From Perkinsus chesapeaki (lineage: Eukaryota; Perkinsozoa; Perkinsida; Perkinsidae): a stretch of DNA of 25,394 nucleotides. A program made the position numbers and the translations under genes. Where the stretch lies: assembly GCA_013115145.1 (NCBI GenBank), contig JAAPAO010000528.1, forward strand, positions 1-25,394, in the 5' to 3' direction. This document shows positions 1 to 9,660 of this stretch, one piece after another. The number at the start of each line of letters is the position of its first letter. Position 1 is the first letter of the stretch. The notes beneath the pieces are model-generated. The model did no database searches and had not been told where the DNA came from. It saw only the letters and a list, made by a program, of their open reading frames with translations.

Positions 1-208
1 GACAGGGTCTGGTTATCCCCTCCCATTTAGTGACATTTCCATGGAATTATAGTGACAGCGCCTGTTTGTGCCCCTGTTGCTTTTCTACTTTTCGCTGCGT
101 GACATGTCACAAAACTGACGTGTTATATGAGCCTCCGTTCCGTTGCCCAATTAACATCTTTAGTTACATTTTTGCTGTTTTCTACGACTATTACCTTAAG
201 CCTTGCAC
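1..208. other. 5' flank of the first gene, no gene recognised
   Basis: The stretch has one short open frame at 30-212, but it shows no recognisable domain or splice logic. The downstream gene's frame has an in-frame TAA at 197-199, just before its ATG at 209. This part is therefore probably promoter or 5' leader. No motif could be identified with confidence. Confidence 0.4.
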
Positions 209-1983
209 ATGACAAGATCGCGGCTAACTGAAACATTTACTGAAGCCATTGACTTTAATAACAATTCTGCACATTTCGGCGCCGACCGACTCTACACCTC
301 TGCCCACGGCCTTTGCTCCAAGTACTACTACTGCTAGTGCTTATCGATCTCGATACCTTATCATTTCAGCTGCCGACCTCGCAGCACCTCCAATATATCC
401 CTTAAATGGATGAGTGATTGTAAGACTATCACTCTTTACCATCGGTATTTCTTATTTAGGCCACCCTTCCCGGCTGAGCGATGCTGATTTAGGGGCTATG
501 GATCCGGATGCAGCAGTCTCGTAATAATACTTAATAATAAGACCGTAGAGTCTTCCAGGCCGTCGACTGTAGCATCGGTGACTGTGAGCCCTCCAATGGT
601 GTTTCGGCACAGTAAGAACGTAACGTTTGGTGATCAAGTAGCAGTCCGCTTTTACAACAACTTCGGGGAGGACCGGAAGACTATGACCCAGGATGCGGAG
701 GAAAAACCTCCTTATTCCCGAGGTGACGAGAAGAATCACTCCGCTGATGGCATCGTTCTGGATACTGGTAGTACGGGAATGCCGCGGGAACCGACTTGAA
801 TTTCGGAGCTAGAGCTTTTTCAGTGTGGAAAACATCTTCGATATATAGATATTTCGATCGTCGTCGATAGGGTTTGAATCCCTTTCTCTCTCCGTCCATA
901 AGCCTCCTTGCAGTACTTTCCCCAGTAATGATTCCTTCGCACCATTGACTATTGGTTATAGATACGATGTTGAAGTCTTTTGATGGACATTCCTCTAGAG
1001 TAGTCCAAGGCGGAGGAGCAGTGAGTGAATTCACTGACCTTCGCGATCTTCAAGACCTGGCCTCGAGCATGGGGGAAAGACCTCGTCCGAGTATACGCAA
1101 TAGATCTAGGTAATAATGGATGATCGACTACTCTTAAAATCTGTAATGGCAATATAGCGTTGGTTTTTACCGTGTTGGATGGTCGGAAGGGCTCAGAGGG
1201 TTAACTTCCATAGTTGAGATAGTTTGACAGTAAGGAGCAAAGTATTCGGTTCTATTTGGTGAACCTGGTCGATCCAGCGAATTATGGTATATACCATATT
1301 TATAGTGAATATTGTATATTATACGATGTGGATTTTATACAGTCTTGTATGTTCTAATAATAATTAGTATTAGCCGCTATAATGGAATTAATAGATTATA
1401 ATGTCGTTGCTCTGGTTAGAACCTGTGCCACTGATCTCGATTCATTTATGATGGAAGAGAACTCCCGATCGAGATATAGGAGTGGCGGGAGAAGGCGGAG
1501 GTAAGCAGGGCTGAATGGGAGGATTGTGGACCATATTATCATTCATGGTAGTAGTAACGCAAATTGGGCAGAGATAGTATGCTGGTCTTGAAGGCGGACG
1601 TGATAGACATTCAAGGGTTAAAATTGGACATTTATCAAAATAGACTCACCCACTTGCGAGGCTCTTATTACGCTCCTTAAATTTGCCCTAAAATGGTCCA
1701 TGGTCCAGTATGGCTTATATCGATGTCGTATACCATACCTCTCGTTCGGAACTAGTACTATGCAGCAGGTTTGCTGAATGAAATGATCAGCAGAGTCCAT
1801 TTAGTGTACCTATATCACCTTATAAGTTTCGCATTTTTATGATAATACTACTTTCCGGATGTTCCTCTTTCCAGATTCTATTCCGACAGTGATGGCAGTT
1901 CATCAGATCTGGATGTTGATGATAGTGAGGAGGCTCTACTAGCCAGGATGGAAGCGATGGCGTGCGACCAAGATTTGCTATAA
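209..1983 (+). CDS. PP1-docking (RVxF-type) regulatory protein, 7 exons, 256 aa
   Basis: Exons by phase matching: 209-321, 370-419, 460-520, 559-767, 962-1109, 1420-1500, 1875-1983 (771 nt, TAA at 1981). The ATG at 209 is the first after an in-frame stop at 197. A later start at 410 is possible. Residues 94-98 (KNVTF) fit the [K/R]x[V/I]xF docking consensus for protein phosphatase 1. The following residues QVAVRFY resemble the second, hydrophobic docking element seen after RVxF in PPP1R15 and spinophilin. The rest is low-complexity: acidic/serine and Arg-rich parts (about residues 205-245, including SRSRYRSGGRRRR and SDSDGSSSDLDVDD). No catalytic domain is visible. By family knowledge, such proteins target PP1 to substrates; which substrate cannot be told here. 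Introns of 48, 40 and 38 nt precede three larger ones. The exons at 962-1109 and 1420-1500 rest on phase and composition only. Confidence 0.6.
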
Positions 1984-3690
1984 ATGCTATCACTAACTCT
2001 CGCGGCCTTCTCCACTACTACTGCTGCTGCTGCTGCGGGAGGAGGAGGACCGTCCTCCGTTTTCTGCACACCATTATTTACCTGTCCCTCATTGCTAGTA
2101 GTATTTTATTTTCACGTCCCTGTTGATGTGCTCTTTCTCCTTCGTAACCGACTATTGTATGTATTTGTGGAGGGAAAGAAATCCCTAAGATTAAATATCC
2201 AGCCTACCAGTGGAGTGCGATACCTTCTTCACCAGCCACCATTAAATGCTATATGTAACCATTCTCACCGCATTATGAGATTTCTTATATACCTCTCCCA
2301 ATTCCAGCAAGCAAACGACGGTGACGAGGCCCCATGTGAGGGCCTTATGTGTTTGCGTGCACTCATTTACGGTGCCATGGTATTTCCTTAAGTGTTTTGC
2401 TAGGCTACCACACCCTTGTGCAACACATTATCCTTGTACGCGGCCATTTGCAGCGTTAAGGTCGTATTGACCTTGTGATGGTGATTCGATAACCGTCGCT
2501 GTCACAGTTGTCATCATTACTTGTGCTACCACTACATAATAATGAAGGTTTTCATCATCACCACACGCTGGTGAAATATTCCTTCTTCCTTTACCGATAG
2601 TTTATGCATTTCTGTGCAAAGTAATAAGAGGCACTACCGGTGAATACCTACTTTTGTTGTTGGTTACGATTGTCGTTTGAGGGCTATTCTCCACCATCAC
2701 TGATGATGCTGCTGCTGTTTGGCTGGGCTCTCTCCGTTACCCTTCCTGCATCAGCCGGCTACATCATTGCTCTCTAATCCTCGTTGTGTTTCGTATATAT
2801 TTTTCCATGCGCCGATCATTGTGCTGTAGGTTGGCGCATCCAACTTGTATCATCGTATTAGATAAGCCCTATGGATCGGTTGTAGCCGCCTCAGAGTGTT
2901 GTTGATCCTGACAGGCTTGTACGTTTGCCCACGGTGATGGTCATAGTAGCGTTGTTGTTGTTTTCCCCTTTATATTTGGCTGTAAACGAACGGCTATTCT
3001 GTACTATCATTAAAGCTACTTCTTCATGCTGCTGCTGCTTTATTCTCCGTACCATCACCGCCTCTCCTACCTATTGCAGCAATAATAATAATAGTAGCCT
3101 AGAGTTTGCTGGTCTCACGCTACTTGTAGAAAACTCATAGTTCTGCTGTTTCAGCGTGCCTCAGCCGCCGCCGCTGGCAAGTCGTTATACGTGAACGACG
3201 CTTAACTTTATTGTCACAGGCATACTGCCATCAGAGCTATCATCACGACAGCCTCGTACTGGAGTGAGCTGGTCTGTGATGGTGATGCCCACTGGTCCTT
3301 ATCGATGTGCAGAGATTGTGGTATATCACTGCTGCTGTATCGTATAGACACTCGAGTCTCTGTCAAGCATGACTGCATGGTTTTGGGTTTAAAATAGTAC
3401 ATGAATGCTTTGGGATAAGGAAGGCTTGATACTTGGAGGCAGCCGGCGGTCGGTGTGATTAGCGCTGCATTCCAGAGCTAGCGGGATTTATGGCAGTCGG
3501 GGTTATCAAATACCTCACAAGAGGAGGCTACTATAAGATACCATGGAGTCCTTCTTGAAATAATTGATATCATAATTATATCGATTACTATCAAAAGAGA
3601 ATGATGTTATAACAAAATAATATTATGCAATAAAACTACGGCATCCGACAAGACTGTGATCACCAGGAATCACCAGCTGGTGGCTCTTAA
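1984..3690. other. Intergenic region with triplet microsatellites
   Basis: No convincing gene was seen on either strand. The stretch has short triplet runs: CTA/CTG repeats near 2014-2036, GTT runs near 2950-2963, GCT repeats near 3028-3040 and AAT repeats near 3081-3093. Scattered CAT/CAC clusters also occur. An open frame at 1984-2391 starts directly after the stop of the upstream gene. Its sequence is homopolymer-rich (Thr/Ala/Gly from the triplet run) and is best read as 3' UTR. The stretch probably holds the 3' end of the upstream gene and the promoter or 5' leader of SKI2. Confidence 0.5.
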
Positions 3691-6600
3691 ATGTCGACTG
3701 CTCCGCCTAACAGCCAAGGAGGGCTACTGAAGACCCTTTATGGCGGCTCTAGTGATTCTGAAGATGAATCTTCCTCTGAATCGGATTACACCACGGATGA
3801 TGATGACGAGGAGGAGTATAGTGATAGTGAGGTAAGCAATAACGCTGTGCTTTCCACAATAGAATTTAGACGTGAGCCTCAGTATGTAGTAGCGGAACTT
3901 CGATCGTCACTCTGTAACCAGCTTTGCTCGAACAACAGTGACATTGCTTTCTTGCAGAGGGTTTAAAGTGTTTTCAAGTTTCCAGCGGTCGCATTCCTGG
4001 TATAAAATCCTGCCGTGTCGGTTGGCCGTATCGCTGTGATGTATCGACGAAGCTGGGGGGTAGTGAGGGTGGAGTCGGTATGATGTAGACCCTTGTGAAG
4101 TAACCGACATCGATGACAATACCCGTCCTATGGAATAATATTGCTACTGGTCGTATTTGGTCTTTGGTAGGCGAATGAGAGCATTACCATTATAGTTGTG
4201 CTTGTAGTTGGGTAGCGTGAAGAGGGTACGTGACCGTAGTAGAGATTTACTTTATCTGCCTCCTACAATTGTCTCTACTTTAATTGCCACTTCGTGCGCA
4301 GACTTGACTCTTGGCAATTCTTACGTTGAAAATGGGGCGCACTATGTGGCGAATGTACGGCTTTTGTGGGCTTTTCAGAGCTCCTCTGTGAGCGAGTTGC
4401 CCGACGATGAGCCAGCCCCACCGCCTCCACCTATGAGGCCGACAAATGGGAAGATTAGAGTGCATTGGACTAAATCGGATGATGGTAGTAATGGGGGGAC
4501 TAGCCTATTGGGCTGAGGGTTGATGGGTATCAAGGGAATTAGATAATAAGGGTAAAGTGATGACCAGGCTACTAGGGGTTGTTGGATATAGAGGAAATGA
4601 TGGTTAAGTGATGACTAGGCTACTAGGGGTTGTTGGATATAGAGGAAATAAGGGTTAAGTGATGACTAGGCTACTCTACTAGGGGTTGTTGGATATAGAG
4701 GAAATGAGGGTTAAGTGATGACTAGGCTACTAGGGGTTGTTGAATATAGAGGAAATGAGGGTTAAGTTATGACTAGGCTACTAGGGGTTGTTGGATATAG
4801 AGGAAATAAGGGTTAAGTGATGACTAGGCTACTAGGGGTTGTTGAATATAGTATGCAATTTGGAAAGTAGGGGAGTGCCGCGTCCCATTTCTCTTTATTT
4901 TCATTCCACTATCCACTAGTAAACACCGAGCAATATAATTGGAATATCTCCCTCTGATGAGCATGAAACTTTCCACCATCAGCCGAAGATGTGGAAGTTG
5001 GCAAATGTCAGATACCGATATTTCCAACTTCGACGAGGAGCTCGGCCCGCCCGCTCTAGAGTTCCCTTTCCAATTGGATGACTTCCAGAAGCGTGCAATA
5101 CTGAGGGTATCGCAGGGGGAGAGCGTCTTTGTAGCCGCCCATACGAGCGCGGGGAAGACTGCTGTGGCCGAGTAGGAAGGGGTGATCGGGGGAATGAGGC
5201 GCTTAAAGTGGACTTATTCAGTGAATAGTCGATCGTACTTATTTTGAACTATAGTAAGTAGATTTCAGCGAATAATATTGAAGAAAGTTGAATTGTAGAA
5301 AATTGGAGACACAAAATGTACAGTGCGTTAGCGTTTGTTAGGCATTGAAATAAAGTACTTCACGCTGAAACGGCTGAGGTGTGCATATTTAGTGAGTAGT
5401 AATGTATATGCCCCTCCCTATTTCCGCGATTTCTGGCCTTTATAGTGCCTTCTCCTCCTCCTGCTGCTATTGTAAGGTACGCCATAGCGAATGCTATAAA
5501 GCAAGGTGGTCGAGCTATTTATACTTCACCTATAAAGGCTTTGAGCAATCAGAAGTACCGAGAGTTCTCGGAGAAGTTTGATTCTGTCGGTGTGATTACA
5601 GGAGATGTCTCTATTAATCCACTGGTAAGAGGGATGGTTCATACAGACTGGTCGACAAATTGTCCAGCGCCGATCTGAATGAGGTATCGATCGAATATAT
5701 GGATAAACTTGGTAGCATTGGATCAGAAATTTGTACGCCTTTCCAGAGGTGTACGATTAACCTCCGCAGGGGCTCTAACCCCCGAGAAACCTAAATTTTA
5801 TAAAATTACTGGCGGTCCAACGTAAATTATCGAACCTTAATCTAGCATTTCTGCGCGAGCTGTTCGAATCTGTGCCCTATCTTCCATATCTAAATCCACG
5901 CCTTTCAACTTGTATTTAATTATATCACTTCAGCTTTCACGTTGAGGATTTTGCATGCATAATTGTGTAATATTACGTGCTACGTTAGATAGTCTATCTT
6001 ACAGTTACGTAAGGCTTAAGCGGACAGGCGTAAAATGAGTCTGCGTTTTGGTGCCTGCAGAGGTGGGACTATAGAATTCTTGTTTTATTGTTAGGCGAAT
6101 GTGGTTATTATGACAACTGAAATCCTGAGGACTATGCTATATAGGAAGGACGAGAGCTTGGCTAACATCAAAACAGTTATTTTTGATGAAGTTCATTTTG
6201 TCAACGACCCTGATAGGGGAGTGGTTTGGGAGGAGTGCATTATTCTCCTTCCTCCTGAGGTAAGACAATGCGGGACAGGCAGCATGCCGACATCAAGGAA
6301 AATTCAATGGTTTTTTGGACTGTTGTGGAAGGGAAATTCCAGCGCAGTTTTAGTGTTATTGTGTATCTAGCAGCACAGAGCAAGTAAGCGAAAACTAAAC
6401 GAGGATGTTGATATGCAATAATATAATTATGCATTTGGGGTCATCAACATCAAATATATTTAATGATTCGATAAATCACAATCTATTTTACAAGCTATAT
6501 CGGACTATTATGGGATATGATATTGAGTATACGACCCTTTTATACAGAGTGTCATATAGCACCAAAATTGGCAGTAAATCTTTTTGTCGAGTTGAAACTG

Positions 6601-9593
6601 GACATGTTATGGGTAATCGAAAATGCAGAAGCTCTACATCCTCGATACATTCACTTTTCGACTCAGTTCTGCAGTAGAACTGAGCAGACAAGCGGGGATG
6701 AACTCGAATCCCGCGGTGATTGACGGGGTACTCTAGCACGCATTTCTGTATGTGGTGTATTGTACAATCTAGAATGGCATGGTATAATGGATTTAATTAT
6801 CAGGTCCCAATGGTGATGCTTTCCGCAACAGTTCTCAACTACCGTGAGTTTGCTGATTGGGTTGGGCGTACAAAGCAGCGTACGGTGTACACAGTGAGCA
6901 CGCCCTATCGCCCGACGCCTTTGTGCCATTATCTTTGGTGGAGAGATAAACCATATTTGCTCATGGACAATAAGGGAGTTTTCAATACTGGCACTTATAA
7001 GAAGATGTACACCGATGGGGAAGGGGCTATTCTATATTACGGATCAGTGCGAAGAGGGATCCTTAACAACCGACGCATCGTAGAGTGGCCTGGTTCTGTT
7101 GTACCAGCTAGATCTGCCAGGATCAACAGTCTGGCATGGAGATGAGGAAATTATTAAATCTGGTCTCGAAGGCGTTGATTCTTCGGTCAGTGTGGGAATT
7201 CCTATAGAGAGATGTCGGTTTGAGGGCGAAAGTATTTCTGTTGCACGAATCGAGGTGACTTTGCTATGTATTTATATCTTCTCAGATATGATGAGATGAA
7301 AGCCTCTGAGGCTCCTAATAATAAGCAATCTGGAGGAAAAGGCAAGGGCAAGGGGAAAGGGAAAGGGAAGGGGAAAGGGAAAGGGGTCCACAGAGCACCG
7401 GCACCGAAGATGCCATTGACCGGTGAATCTAAGATACGTCTGGAGACTCAGAAATTACAGGCGATGATTAAGTCGTTGCAAGCCGACGACAAGCTGCCTG
7501 CTACGGTATTCGTGTTTTCGAGAGCGCGCTGTGAAAGATACGCGATGGGCATGCCACACTTGGACTTGCTCAGCGGTAGCGCGGAGAGATCAAAAGTGCA
7601 TGTGTTCTTGAAGGAGGCATTCTCAAAGCTCGACGAGAGTGATCGCGAGCTGCCTCAGATTCAAGCGGTTACGGACCTGGCGCTGAGGGGCATCGGTGTG
7701 CACCATGGCGGGTTGCTTCCTATTGTTAAGGAAGCCGTTGAGATACTCTTTTCGAACGGGCATATTAAAGTCTTGTTTGCCACCGAGACGTTCGCAATGG
7801 GGGTCAACATGCCGGCCAGGTCGGTCATTTTTTCCTCAATTCGGAAGCATGACGGTTCTAAATTTCGCAATCTGTTGCCGACCGAGTACACACAGATGTC
7901 TGGAAGGGCGGGCCGCCGAGGCCTCGATAGTGTTGGTAATGTATATATCTTGGCAGCTGAGGAGCTGCCGGACTTGAAGTCCTTAACGAGCACAATGACA
8001 AGCAAGCACACGCCTTTGCAGAGTCAATTTAAGTTGACGTTTCAAATGTTGCTACAAATGGCGAAGTTGACCCACTGGAAGGCAGAGGATCTGATGAGCC
8101 GATCGTACTTGGAAAACGCACGGGCGATGCAACTGCCGACGGCGAAGAGGGATCTGGCGCGGCTTAGGAGGAAGCAGGAGGGGTTGCCGAAGTTGGAATG
8201 TGTGCTGGGCGAGGAGGACATGCACCACTATACCCAGTTGGAAATGAAGTCCCGGCATATGGCCAGCGATCTCTACAGCAAGCTGTTCAATACCGACCAT
8301 AAGAAAGTATTCTGTCGAGGCAGACTTGTAATGGTCTACAGCCTCCCCGACATAAAGGCATCGTCGCCGGCGGTAATTCTGGGGGCGAGCGCGCCGTCGA
8401 TGAGCATCTCGGTGGTGCAGACCATCGACGTTCTTGTGGCGCTGAGGCGCCCGGTGCAAGATAGCAGTCCGGCAGGGGACAGCGGATACACTGTGCGAAT
8501 CAAGAATCTTCCGGTGAAGTCCGGCTTGCTTCTGGTGACGGATCATGCCTTGCCCACTGGGGTCGACTTCTCGGACAGTTTCGGGTTGGCCAGGGAGATC
8601 CGGCGGTGCGAGGAGGAAGGTCAGTATGACGAGCCACTGGAGTTGGGGAAGAACTTGAAGCAAATTCAGACTGAGTATTTCGAGACGCTCATCAGCGTGA
8701 AGGACCTGACGAAGGAGAAAATGAGGAGCAAGTGCCACCGCTGCCATCTGAGGCAGGAACATTTCGACTTGGTCGTGGAGGAGGGACAGACAGAGCAAGA
8801 CATTGAAGATTTGCAGTTCAAGATTGATGATGCGTCGCTGTACCTGGCCCCAGCTCGCGAGCGCATGCTTCGGGTTCTCGTAGATCTCGGTGACCTGGAC
8901 AAGAACAGTATGCAGATCACGCTGAAGGGGAGGGCGGCAAGCGAGCTCGTGCTGGGCGATGAACTGACTCTCACTGAGTTGCTGTTAGATAACGTCTTTG
9001 GGGACGCTGACGTGCCTTCGTGTGTGGCACTGGTCTGTTGCTTCGCCTGCGACTCTGGCGTTTCCCAGATGTCCCACGAGGCTGCGGAGGCTCTGTTGCC
9101 ACCGGAGACGGTAAAACTGTTGGAGAAGGCTATGGCGATGCACGATAAGGTGGCGCAAGTCCTTACAAAGGAGAGAGTTGAGACCGATTGGACCGAGTTT
9201 GACCGCCAGCTCTGTCTGGGGATTGCGCCACTGGCACATGCGTGGGCGAAGGGCGTCCCCTTTGCCGATCTGATGACGGCGGAGCCAATTCAAAGTAAAG
9301 AGGATGAGGAGGTCTACTACTCCTTGTGGAAGCCCGGTGACAAGCCGCTACAGGAAGGAGCGGTTGTGAGGAGCATACAGCGGTGTGATGAGCTGTTCAG
9401 ACGGCTGGGAAAGGCGGCCGGGGTGATGGGCTCCACGGAGGTTGTTGAGAAGGTCGAAGAGTGTCGGGATGCGATACGTCGAGATATTGTATTTGCGCTG
9501 AGTCTGTATCTGGATCAAGACGGCCAGAGACAGCCTAAGCCGATCGATGGATCTCCTGATGCGGAGGCCAGTGGCACCACTGATGTACAGTAG
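3691..9593 (+). CDS. SKI2: Ski2 superkiller RNA helicase, 7 exons, 1076 aa
   Basis: Exons: 3691-3831, 4379-4484, 5012-5171, 5477-5624, 6095-6259, 6804-7006, 7286-9593 (3231 nt). This is a Ski2-like superfamily 2 DExH helicase, the 3'-5' RNA helicase of the SKI complex that feeds mRNA to the cytoplasmic exosome. Motifs in order: Walker A AHTSAGKT (125-132), [15 protein letters not shown] (216-219), SAT (247-249), [23 protein letters not shown]. An arch-type insertion and a C-terminal DSHCT-type domain follow, ending close to [11 protein letters not shown], as in human SKIV2L. N-terminal oddities are an acidic serine tract (residues 20-47) and a proline run (about 58-65). Eight Lys-Gly repeats (about 326-341) sit between the two RecA lobes. 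All six introns exceed 270 nt, unlike the neighbouring genes. The acceptor at 5476 is AAG. The first two exons have little homology and rest on phase. Confidence 0.95.
4553..4853 (+). repeat. 51-bp minisatellite, six copies, in SKI2 intron 2
   Basis: Six tandem copies begin at about 4553, 4604, 4655, 4711, 4762 and 4813. The period is 51 bp except for one 56-bp unit, which has a local CTACT duplication. Each unit contains GGGTTAAGTGATGACTAGG followed by GGGGTTGTTGGATATAGAGG. Units differ at only a few positions, so expansion is recent. The array lies wholly inside the intron at 4485-5011 and carries in-frame stops, so it is not coding. Confidence 0.95.
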
Positions 9594-9660
9594 AGTGTTT
9601 CCTAGCAGAGACGTTTGTGTTGATTCTTATGGACGCATTGACAAGTAGACAGATTTTGAA
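9594..9660. other. 67-nt spacer between SKI2 and the flippase gene
   Basis: Only 67 nt separate the SKI2 TAG from the next ATG. Two AG dinucleotides preceded by CAG or ACAG (near 9608 and 9652) could serve as trans-splice acceptors. No promoter element was recognised. Confidence 0.5.

Noticed and set aside
858-885. tRNA-like T-arm (GGGTTTGAATCCC)
   Set aside because: The loop is TTTGAAT rather than TTCGAAT. I saw no matching acceptor, D and anticodon stems around it. It sits inside an intron of the first gene.
1984-2391. A 135-codon + strand open frame starting TAAATG after the first gene
   Set aside because: Its start comes from a CTA/CTG microsatellite, the translation has no family features, and it begins directly after the upstream stop. 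It is best explained as 3' UTR.
6690-6720. Possible T-arm or box-like hairpin GGGAT…ATCCC
   Set aside because: The loop has 8 nt instead of 7 and no cloverleaf could be built on either strand. It lies in a SKI2 intron.
8052-8798. A 248-codon open frame on the - strand
   Set aside because: It lies antisense inside the last SKI2 exon, which is fixed by homology. The translation has no domain and is Leu/His/Arg-rich, as expected for a shadow frame.
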